Of a stretch of DNA of 12,237 nucleotides, positions 6,490 to 12,237 are shown piece after piece. The translations under genes and the position numbers were made by a program. This stretch comes from REDI01 sp038123735. Lineage in GTDB: Bacteria > Myxococcota_A > UBA796 > GCA-2862545. Under the pieces are notes generated by a model. It was not told where the DNA came from. It did not search any database and saw only the letters and a program-made list of their open reading frames with translations. Each line of letters opens with the position of its first letter. Position 1 is the stretch's first letter. The stretch is from assembly GCA_038123735.1 (NCBI GenBank), contig JAYPAP010000114.1, positions 1-12,237 on the forward strand. Direction: 5' to 3'.

Positions 6490-7327
6490 ACGTCCGATAC
6501 TGCAGCCACGAATAGGCGGGTAAGGTGGTGACGATAACGGCGATGCCCCAGGCGACGCCGGCGCCTAGCCAAGGTCCGAACAAAGGAAACGACCAGACGC
6601 TCAATAACGCGAATGCTCCGACAGACGTGGAGCCGAGCATCATGGGCCCAACCGCGCCCGACGGGACGGCCTCGCCCTGTGCGAGCCATAGACTGACCAT
6701 AGTCGTGAGAAATATCGCCGGAAATACGCTGACCATGCCGGCAGTCACCCCACCCGCGACCTCTTTGAGCGCAATGGCTGCCGCAATAGCTCCGGCGGCG
6801 AGGAGGCCGCGAGAGGCGATCGACCACCATGCCTGACCATGACTCCCTTTGGGGGCAGGTCGGGGGCGCCAGGTGGACACCACTCCGATCACCACCGTCA
6901 TCGCGAGACAGGTCGCTCCCGCGGCGAGGACCGGCGTGGTCCCCATCATGCTCCATCGAGCTTCTGCAGCCTCTTTTGCGATGACCAGTCCAGCGGCGAG
7001 GATCGCCCACAGCATGAGGGATAGGGTGGCCATCGCAGCGAGCCTTCTACCGAGAGGCCAGGCGGATGGGAGCTTGGGCGGTAGGCTTCGCCAGCTCCAA
7101 AGAAAGAGCGCATTGACCATCATTCCGGCGGGAACGGCGGCCATTGCCATGGTGAATGCCTCGGGAGGCCCATCCCATAGTCCAAGCGCTGCGGGGACGA
7201 TCGTCGTGGGGAGGGTCCCGAGGACACCGCCTACTAAGCCTCCAAATCGCTCAATCGCGATGGTGACTAGAATGGCGACACTCCCGGCGAGCAAGGCCGG
7301 CCACAGGATGCTCCAGACGAAGGACAT
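6476..7327 (-). CDS. Multi-pass membrane protein with two similar halves, function unknown
   Basis: A 283-residue very hydrophobic protein with about nine helices (near 8-26, 29-50, 56-78, 95-117, 129-151, 171-188, 191-213, 222-245, 252-271) and a basic loop (153-170). Two parts match: residues 12-51 and 175-214 align without gaps, sharing an opening Leu-Leu-Ala, a Gly-Gly step (29-30 and 192-193), a Pro twelve residues past the Gly-Gly step's following segment (P40 and P203) and a Leu-Trp pair (50-51 and 213-214). This indicates an internal duplication, as in many small transporters. The GGL-x-GG...P pattern recalls small GlpM/DUF3147-type membrane proteins, but I cannot confirm that family. 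The start ATG (minus, 7327) has AGG about 12 nt upstream. It is transcribed against the hem run, tail-overlapping hemC by 14 nt and divergent from the KAS gene by 53 nt. The substrate, if any, is not readable. Confidence 0.8.
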   Translation of the reverse strand: MSFVWSILWPALLAGSVAILVTIAIERFGGLVGGVLGTLPTTIVPAALGLWDGPPEAFTMAMAAVPAGMMVNALFLWSWRSLPPKLPSAWPLGRRLAAMATLSLMLWAILAAGLVIAKEAAEARWSMMGTTPVLAAGATCLAMTVVIGVVSTWRPRPAPKGSHGQAWWSIASRGLLAAGAIAAAIALKEVAGGVTAGMVSVFPAIFLTTMVSLWLAQGEAVPSGAVGPMMLGSTSVGAFALLSVWSFPLFGPWLGAGVAWGIAVIVTTLPAYSWLQYRTFTRP

Positions 7328-7370
7328 CGTTGATTGGCCTCGTATTGGTTTGAGGTGGTAGCCTGACGTC

Positions 7371-7375
7371 GGAGG
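7371..7375 (+). promoter_or_regulatory. Strong Shine-Dalgarno of the KAS gene
   Basis: GGAGG with 5-nt spacing to ATG 7381. It fixes the start of the ketoacyl synthase in the 53-nt divergent gap. Confidence 0.75.
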
Positions 7376-7380
7376 GCGAG

Positions 7381-8610
7381 ATGCGTGACGTCGAAGTCGT
7401 CATTACTGGCACAGGTCTATTCGGTCATCTCGGAAACCGAGATGAGACGTTGTCGCACGTTCGCGCGGGAACGGCCAAGGATTGGCAGTCGTACCAACTC
7501 GCCGTGGAGCTGGGGTGTCGGTGCTCGTTGGTGGGCCTGATCGACGATTCACGACTCACCGACCAGATGCTGGAAATCGATCGTCGTGCAAGCCGCTTTA
7601 TGGGGAAGGCAGCCCGTGCGGCGCTCTCCGCTGTTCGGGAGGCGCTCGCTGAGGCTGGAGTGTCGGATCCGTCGCCGGCGGCCCTACTATTCGCCAGTGG
7701 GGCAGGGGATACCGCAACCCACATTGAGCAATACGAACGCCTCGAACAGCATCAGAGTGCCCGGCGAGTTCGGCCCACGGTCGTGCCGCGATTGATGGCC
7801 TCCACGGTATCGGCAAACCTTGCCCAGATCCTGCATATTCGGGGGCCGTCTGCCAGTGTGGCGGCAGCATGTGCGGGCGGCGCTTGGAATATTCTCGTGG
7901 CGACGAGTCTCATCCGGTCCGGGGCGGTCGCGCAGGCGATCGCGGGAGGGTGCGAGATCCTCGACATCCACTTTCACACTGGCTTTGATGCGATGCGGGC
8001 CTATTGCCCCGATGATCAGGGGGGACCTCAGCGGGCATCCCGTCCTTATGCGGCGGACCGGGCCGGCTTCATCTTCGGGGAGGGTGCGGGGGCGCTATTT
8101 CTAGAGTCCCGTGAGTCGGCGGAACAAAGAGGGGCGAACATCCTCGGTATTGTGCGTGGATGCGGAGCGTCGTCAGATGGCACCGGCGAAATGGTCAAGC
8201 CAAGTCGGGAAGGAGCGCGTCGGTCGATGGAAGCCGCATTGCGAGATGCGGGGTTGGGAGTGCAAGATATTGATTATGTGAATACCCACGCCACCTCCAC
8301 GCCAACCGGCGACGTCGAAGAGGCGATGGCCGTTCACGGATTATTTGGCCCGGAAATCAAATATAGCTCTACCAAAGGATATACCGGTCATATGGTAAGT
8401 GGGGCAGGTGCCGCTGAAGCTGTGATTTCCCTCAAGATGCTCCAGTCGGGCGTGGCGCCTGGCTGTCGGTTTGCCGAGCCTCTCGACCCTGCGCTTGCAG
8501 CGTTTCAGCCGCTCTTGCGCACCACGCCGATGACGGGACGTACTTTCCTATCGAACAGTTTTGGATTTGGCGGGACCAACGTGAGTTTGATCATCGAGGC
8601 GGTGTCCTGA
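7381..8610 (+). CDS. Beta-ketoacyl-ACP synthase (KAS I/II family, FabB-like)
   Basis: A 409-residue thiolase-fold condensing enzyme, the usual length for FabB/FabF. Such enzymes join malonyl-ACP to an acyl chain in cytoplasmic fatty-acid elongation. The catalytic triad is complete: C164 in VAAACAGGAW, H303 in VNTHATSTPTGD, H337 in KGYTGHMVSGAGAAE. The gatekeeper-side motif FIFGEGAGALFLE and the C-terminal NSFGFGGTNVSLI are present. The N-terminal third (VITGTGLFGHLGN, then the ARG-SerArgPheMetGlyLys region near 71-78) looks closer to FabB (KAS I) than FabF, so an unsaturated-chain or specialised role is possible. The normal TACA around the nucleophile is AACA here, a mild change. No ACP, ketoreductase or other fatty-acid gene is adjacent; instead hemD follows immediately, possibly overlapping by 4 nt. 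A role in a secondary-metabolite pathway cannot be excluded. Confidence 0.9.
   Translation: MRDVEVVITGTGLFGHLGNRDETLSHVRAGTAKDWQSYQLAVELGCRCSLVGLIDDSRLTDQMLEIDRRASRFMGKAARAALSAVREALAEAGVSDPSPAALLFASGAGDTATHIEQYERLEQHQSARRVRPTVVPRLMASTVSANLAQILHIRGPSASVAAACAGGAWNILVATSLIRSGAVAQAIAGGCEILDIHFHTGFDAMRAYCPDDQGGPQRASRPYAADRAGFIFGEGAGALFLESRESAEQRGANILGIVRGCGASSDGTGEMVKPSREGARRSMEAALRDAGLGVQDIDYVNTHATSTPTGDVEEAMAVHGLFGPEIKYSSTKGYTGHMVSGAGAAEAVISLKMLQSGVAPGCRFAEPLDPALAAFQPLLRTTPMTGRTFLSNSFGFGGTNVSLIIEAVS
8596..8599 (+). promoter_or_regulatory. Candidate Shine-Dalgarno for a CTG start of hemD
   Basis: GAGG at the end of the KAS gene, 7 nt before CTG at 8607. No comparable sequence precedes the GTG at 8634. 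It would support a CTG start in a CTGA overlap with the KAS stop codon. Confidence 0.4.
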
Positions 8611-8633
8611 GTTCCCTTCGGCCGACGGCTCTA

Positions 8634-9320
8634 GTGACGCGGAGCATCGAAGACTCGGAGGAACTGGCGGCTGGTCTGTCGCGTCTGGGCTTTGAGCCGA
8701 TCGTCGTGCCCATGGTGGAGCGCCGGCTATTCATCGACGATGTAAAAGCGGCGGCATCCCAAGAATATGACGGCTGGGTAGTCACATCGGCAGCGGTGGT
8801 GCCAGCATTGGCTGCGTGTTCCGCCCGACCCCGGTGGATCGCTGCGGTCGGTCCCAAGACGGCGCGCGCGCTCCAGGCATCCGGCCTCTCGGCAACGATC
8901 GTTCCAACCGATTCATCCGTGATGGGGCTCGCCCAAACCTTACGCGGGAAAGCCGGCGATCGCGTGCTCTACCCGGTTGCGGCACGCCCAACGGATGGGG
9001 CGGTGGCGATGCTGCGCGACGTGCTGCCCGGGCTTCAGCCGGTCACGGCATATGAAAACGTTCAGCCTTCAGCAGCGAGCGCATCGCTCCGCGCAGCATG
9101 GCCGGTGGACCTCGTTACCGCATGCTCTTCGCTCACCCTGGAGCGCATCGCCGCCGTGGTCCCGCCCCCGTGGGAGGCCACCCTGGCGGTCATTGGGCCG
9201 CGGACCGCGCAGACTGCGCTGAAACTGGGCTTGCCTGCTCCAATCGTCCCGTCCACGCCGACTATCGACGAGCTCATCGCGGAGATTGGGCGGAACATCG
9301 CCCCGGACTCGCTCAGCTGA
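8634..9320 (+). CDS. hemD: Uroporphyrinogen-III synthase
   Basis: At least 228 residues. The enzyme closes hydroxymethylbilane with inversion of ring D to uroporphyrinogen III, the branch point to heme, siroheme and cobalamin. HemD sequences vary widely; the recognisable pattern is TRSIEDSEELAAGLSRLGF at the start, then WVVTSAAVV, IAAVGPKTARALQASGL, GDRVLYPVAAR, a VTAYENV strand, DLVTACSSLTLERI, LAVIGPRTAQTALKLGL and PTIDELIAEI at the end: two alternating alpha/beta domains. The listed start is the first standard codon, GTG 8634, but this lacks a ribosome-binding site and cuts into the first beta strand. The frame is open upstream, and CTG 8607, overlapping the KAS stop and preceded by GAGG, would give 237 residues with a complete first strand. 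It ends 8 nt inside the convergent acyl-CoA dehydrogenase gene. Confidence 0.9.
   Translation: MTRSIEDSEELAAGLSRLGFEPIVVPMVERRLFIDDVKAAASQEYDGWVVTSAAVVPALAACSARPRWIAAVGPKTARALQASGLSATIVPTDSSVMGLAQTLRGKAGDRVLYPVAARPTDGAVAMLRDVLPGLQPVTAYENVQPSAASASLRAAWPVDLVTACSSLTLERIAAVVPPPWEATLAVIGPRTAQTALKLGLPAPIVPSTPTIDELIAEIGRNIAPDSLS
9313..9320. other. Palindrome holding both convergent stop codons
   Basis: TCAGCTGA reads the same on both strands. Its last three bases are the TGA of hemD and, on the minus strand, its other end is the TGA of the acyl-CoA dehydrogenase. The two genes share these 8 bp, leaving no intergenic terminator. Confidence 0.9.
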
Positions 9321-10464
9321 TCGGCATTCGCTTCGAGAGGTCTTTGGTGATGTTCTTCTGGTGCGCTTCGATGGTTCCGCCGCCAATCTCAATGAGCTTG
9401 GCATCTCGCCACAGGCGCTCCACGGGGTACTCACGGCAATAGCCAGAGCCGCCCATCACCTGCATGGCGTAGTCCGCTACGATCTTGCCCACGGGCGCGG
9501 CGAAGAGCTTCGCAGCGTCGGTGCCGAGGCGGTTTTCGATATCCGGGCCGCAGTCCCGTGCCACGTTGTAGACCAGCGAAGCCGCGGCTTCAGTCATGGC
9601 ATATCCTTCGCCGATATACCGCTGGATCTGACCAAACCGGTTGATCGGCTCTCCGAAGGCGCGGCGCTCTTGTCCGTGACGCACCATGATCTCGACGCAA
9701 CGGCGAGCGATACCGACGCTCATCGCAGCCAGCGTCAAACGCTCGATCTCCAGGTTGCGCATCATGTGGACGAGCCCGCCCCCTTCGTGACCAAGAAGAT
9801 TTGCCGCAGGGATCCGGCAATCCTCAAAGATGAGTTCGCCCATGGAGCTGCCGCGCATGCCGAGCTTGTCGATCTTCTGTGAGGAAGAGAAGCCGGGGCA
9901 GTCACGGTCGACGACGAAGGCCGTGATCCGTCCGTCGACCTTGGCGTAGAAGAGGAAGATGTGACCTTCGATGGCGTTCGTAATATAGGTTTTCGTGCCG
10001 TTAATGACGTATTGGTCGCCGTCTTTCACCGCGGTTGTGGTCATGCCGAGCACATCGGTACCGGCTCCAGGCTCTGTCATGCCCATGCCGCCGACCCACT
10101 CGCCGGAGATGACCTTCGGCATCCATTGCAGGCGCTGTTCGTGACTCGCAGCGGAGAATAGGTTGTTCACGAAGAGCATGGAGTGCGCGAGGTACGCAAG
10201 GCAAAAACCCGGGTCGGACTTCGAGAGTTCCTCATGGACGATGCAAGCAGCAACCGTGTCCATCTCTACGCCGCCGTACGACTCAGGAATGGTGATGCCC
10301 AGCAGGCCGAGCTCGCCGAGCTGACGGAAGAGGTCTACGTTGAGGTGGCCTTTTTCGTCGAACTCCGCCGCTTGGGGTTCAACCTCATTTTCAGTAAAGG
10401 CTGCGACCATCTCGCGGAGTTGAAGGTGTTCTTCAGTCGGGTTGTACAAGTCGCCGGCGCGCAT
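9313..10464 (-). CDS. Acyl-CoA dehydrogenase, isovaleryl-CoA-dehydrogenase type
   Basis: A 383-residue FAD flavoprotein, the normal length. It oxidises an acyl-CoA at C2-C3 and passes electrons to electron-transfer flavoprotein. The N-terminal helical domain contains GLLGITIPESYGG (53-65); the FAD/substrate motif is MTEPGAGTDV (129-138); KLGMRGSSMGELIFEDCRIP follows. The C-terminal domain has QRYIGEGYAM, QVMGGSGYCREYPVERLWRDAKL and EIGGGTIE. In medium- and short-chain enzymes the base is a Glu just before the GT of that last motif; here it is Gly, while a Glu is present at E241 in NLEIERLTLAA, the position used by isovaleryl-CoA dehydrogenase. This points to branched short-chain substrates such as in leucine breakdown, though no companion leucine genes are in view. 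The ATG at 10464 is chosen for TGAGG 6-10 nt upstream; the frame stays open further up but into polA. Confidence 0.93.
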   Translation of the reverse strand: MRAGDLYNPTEEHLQLREMVAAFTENEVEPQAAEFDEKGHLNVDLFRQLGELGLLGITIPESYGGVEMDTVAACIVHEELSKSDPGFCLAYLAHSMLFVNNLFSAASHEQRLQWMPKVISGEWVGGMGMTEPGAGTDVLGMTTTAVKDGDQYVINGTKTYITNAIEGHIFLFYAKVDGRITAFVVDRDCPGFSSSQKIDKLGMRGSSMGELIFEDCRIPAANLLGHEGGGLVHMMRNLEIERLTLAAMSVGIARRCVEIMVRHGQERRAFGEPINRFGQIQRYIGEGYAMTEAAASLVYNVARDCGPDIENRLGTDAAKLFAAPVGKIVADYAMQVMGGSGYCREYPVERLWRDAKLIEIGGGTIEAHQKNITKDLSKRMPIS

Positions 10465-10538
10465 GGAAACCTCATTTTTTTCAATGACAGCGTGAGTGGC
10501 CGGCGCCGTATCCCGGGCGACTTCCGGTGACCATCTCA

Positions 10539-10566
10539 CTGACACGTTGCGTTGCGGAACTATGAC
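10539..10566 (+). promoter_or_regulatory. polA: Candidate sigma-70-type promoter for polA
   Basis: CTGACA at 10539-10544 (five of six to the -35 consensus), a 16-nt spacer, and TATGAC at 10561-10566 (four of six to the -10). Transcription would begin near 10573, giving a leader of about 47 nt. A second -10-like TAGCCT at 10591 lacks a partner -35. The 155-nt divergent gap (10465-10619) must also hold the promoter of the acyl-CoA dehydrogenase, for which I see no clear box. No hairpin strong enough to call was seen. Confidence 0.35.
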
Positions 10567-10619
10567 GCAGCACGGTTGGTACGGACTGGCTAGCCTCTGA
10601 GCAACGTGGAGTTTGCTGT

Positions 10620-12237
10620 ATGAAACGAATGGTCCTCGTCGATGGAAGTAACCATGCATTTCGGGCCTATTTTGCGCTTCCGCCCATGCATGCACCGGAT
10701 GGGTTTCCGACCAATGCGCTGTATGGGTTCACCCAGCTCTTTTCTCGGCTGATTCGCCAGTGGGAACCTGACTATTGCGTGGTCAGCTTCGACCGAGGCA
10801 AGCCGTTTCGCAAAGACCTCTACGCGGAATACAAGGGTCATCGTCCACAAATGCCAGACGACCTTCGGGCTCAGTGGCCGCATTTTGAGGCCCTCGTTGA
10901 GGGTTTTGGGTTTCGGGCCATCACCCTCGAGGGGTACGAAGCGGATGATGTGATGGGAACCTTGGCGACTCGCTACGGCGGCCCGGACATGGAGATCCTG
11001 TTGGTCACCGGCGACAAGGACATGTACCAACTCGTCAATGAGCATGTTCGCGTGTTGGATTTGATGAAAGACAAGGAATTTGGCCCGGAAGAAGTATTCG
11101 AGCGTATGGGGGTGTACCCGAACCGAATCGCCGACCTTCGGGGCTTGGCTGGCGACTCGAGCGACAACATTCCCGGGGTCCCTGGTATCGGCGATAAGAC
11201 TGCGGCGAAGTTGCTGGCCGAGTACGATACCGTTGAGGGAATTCTAGAAAACGCGGATAAAATCAAAGGAAAGCGTGGCGAGAATATTCGCTCCAACGCC
11301 GACATGATGGTCTTGTCCAAGCAGCTGGCGACCATCTTCACCGAGGTTCCCATGGATGAGGACCTCACCACGCTCGCTCCGCGGGGAATCCAACAGGCCG
11401 AGCTCGGTCCGCTATTTGAGCGATGGAACTTTGGGACGATGGCGCGCCGGCTTCTCCGTACCGGCCCGAGCGTCGATACGAGCGGTTACCGCGCGGTCGC
11501 TGAGCGCGCTGAACTGGAGAACGTCGCCGAAGGCATTCGGGCGGCAGGGCGGTTGTCGCTTCGGATCGAGACGAAGGAAAAAGACCTCCTAACCGCAACA
11601 TGGGCTGGTGTTGGCCTGTGCTGGTCCAACGAGGACGCAGTCTATGTGCCGCTCGCGCATGACGATGACGACCCACAAGCGACGATGCAGGACTTCCGAG
11701 AGGTATTTGGGCCCATCCTCGCGGATGCGTCCATTGCGAAGATTGGGTCTGAGATGAAGAGCCAGTGGAAGCTATGTGCTCTCGCCGGTCTTCCGCTCAA
11801 TGGGGTCGCCGGCGATACAGGTCTTCTGGACTATGTTCTAGCGGCGCATGAACGGTCCCACAGCCTCCCAACGCTCGCCCAGCGACACTTGACGCATCGG
11901 TTGTCCGAGTTCAAGCCGGATGCAAAGTCGACTGATCGAGGATTTCATCTCATGATGGTCGACGAGGCCGCGCACTTCGGTTGCGAGGCGGCTCATGTCG
12001 CCTGGTTACTCCACGGTCGGCTCGTGCCTCTGCTCGATGAAGGGATGAAGTGGATCTATGAGCAGGTGGAAGTACCGTTGTTACCCGTCCTCGGCGAGTG
12101 CGAGCTCAACGGCATCGCGTTGGATGAGTCGGTGCTCGGGTCGATTCGGGAAACGCTGACCCGCCAGGTGAACCTGGTTGAGAACAGCTGTTTCGAGATT
12201 GTAGGCCGGGAATTCAATGTCGGCAGCGTGCCTGAGC
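10620..12237 (+). CDS. polA: DNA polymerase I, N-terminal 539 codons (partial at right edge)
   Basis: DNA polymerase I fills gaps and removes RNA primers in lagging-strand synthesis and repair. The ATG at 10620 has GGAG at 10608-10611, 8 nt upstream. Residues 1 to about 290 form the 5' nuclease (flap endonuclease) domain with all expected metal ligands: D8 (LVDGSNHAFRAY), D58 (SFDRGKPFRK), E107/D109/D110 (EGYEADD), D132/D134 (VTGDKDMYQL), D179/D182 (GDSSDNIPGVPGIGDKTA). Residues about 300-470 have the 3'-5' exonuclease fold but lost its catalytic residues: the DTE pair is R315-I-E317, the second-motif Asp is Q382, and the Tyr/Asp of the third motif are F453 and A457. The polymerase domain begins about 475 (EVPLLPVLGECELNGIALD) and runs off the window. 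Divergent from the acyl-CoA dehydrogenase. Confidence 0.96.
   Translation, partial: MKRMVLVDGSNHAFRAYFALPPMHAPDGFPTNALYGFTQLFSRLIRQWEPDYCVVSFDRGKPFRKDLYAEYKGHRPQMPDDLRAQWPHFEALVEGFGFRAITLEGYEADDVMGTLATRYGGPDMEILLVTGDKDMYQLVNEHVRVLDLMKDKEFGPEEVFERMGVYPNRIADLRGLAGDSSDNIPGVPGIGDKTAAKLLAEYDTVEGILENADKIKGKRGENIRSNADMMVLSKQLATIFTEVPMDEDLTTLAPRGIQQAELGPLFERWNFGTMARRLLRTGPSVDTSGYRAVAERAELENVAEGIRAAGRLSLRIETKEKDLLTATWAGVGLCWSNEDAVYVPLAHDDDDPQATMQDFREVFGPILADASIAKIGSEMKSQWKLCALAGLPLNGVAGDTGLLDYVLAAHERSHSLPTLAQRHLTHRLSEFKPDAKSTDRGFHLMMVDEAAHFGCEAAHVAWLLHGRLVPLLDEGMKWIYEQVEVPLLPVLGECELNGIALDESVLGSIRETLTRQVNLVENSCFEIVGREFNVGSVPE

Noticed and set aside
6525..7361. Plus-strand open frames opposite the membrane-protein gene
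   Set aside because: Low-complexity Ala/Pro/Arg translations that mirror the hydrophobic minus-strand gene; no ribosome-binding site.
9286..10530. Plus-strand open frames of 198 and 115 codons over the acyl-CoA dehydrogenase
   Set aside because: Shadow frames of a gene with complete family motifs on the other strand.
10547..10575. Imperfect GTTGCG/CGCAGC repeat in the polA leader as an operator or hairpin
   Set aside because: Only six pairs with one mismatch and a long loop; expected by chance at this GC level.
10465..10695. 77-codon N-terminal extension of the acyl-CoA dehydrogenase
   Set aside because: It would run through the divergent gap into polA; the family N-terminus fits ATG 10464, which has its own ribosome-binding site.
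10590..11371. Minus-strand open frames of 151 and 132 codons over polA
   Set aside because: Antisense to the conserved 5' nuclease domain; no supporting motif.

Overview
The window comes from a moderately high-GC chromosome and is densely packed: genes are separated by 0-50 nt or overlap, and no gene-free stretch exceeds 300 bases (the longest is 155 nt, before polA). Several features suggest a Gram-negative, deltaproteobacterial/myxobacterial-type or Bradymonadales-type lineage: an FGE-sulfatase-fold exported protein, an ATE/Bpt-like aminoacyl-transferase, C5-pathway heme genes (glutamyl-tRNA reductase) preceded by a CcsA/HemX membrane protein, and an isovaleryl-CoA-dehydrogenase-type flavoprotein. 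The taxonomy is inference only. I see no mobile element, CRISPR array, tRNA, rRNA or plasmid signature; this looks like core chromosome from a draft assembly, with one 10-N scaffold gap at 2564-2573.

Layout. (1) 1-183, minus: the N-terminus of a probable WD40-like protein running off the left edge, divergent from what follows. (2) 298-6489, plus: a tight seven-gene run of ROK-family protein, exported FGE-sulfatase-domain protein, arginyl/leucyl-transferase-like GNAT protein (broken by the N gap), thioredoxin, CcsA/HemX-like membrane protein, hemA and hemC. Spacings are 45, 17, 28 and 27 nt, then overlaps of 17 and 4 nt, so this could be one transcription unit. (3) 6476-7327, minus: a multi-pass membrane protein made of two similar halves, whose stop overlaps the end of hemC. 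(4) 7381-9320, plus: a FabB-like beta-ketoacyl-ACP synthase followed by hemD, which may start at a non-standard CTG within a CTGA overlap. (5) 9313-10464, minus: an acyl-CoA dehydrogenase, convergent with hemD and overlapping it by 8 bp. (6) 10620 to the right edge, plus: DNA polymerase I (polA), 539 codons present, with an intact 5' nuclease domain and an exonuclease domain whose catalytic residues are lost.

How the genes work together. HemA (glutamyl-tRNA to glutamate-1-semialdehyde), HemC (porphobilinogen to hydroxymethylbilane) and HemD (hydroxymethylbilane to uroporphyrinogen III) supply three steps of tetrapyrrole synthesis; hemB and hemL are not here. The CcsA/HemX-like protein is coupled to hemA and has lost the tryptophan-rich core of true cytochrome c synthetases, which fits a HemX-like role better. 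Thioredoxin and the aminoacyl-transferase are general protein-maintenance functions. I found no convincing wholly new multi-gene system. The most useful leads are the proofreading-dead Pol I, the probable CTG start of hemD, the KAS gene inside the hem cluster, the internally duplicated membrane protein, the FGE-fold protein without catalytic cysteines, and the under-sized assembly gap in the transferase.
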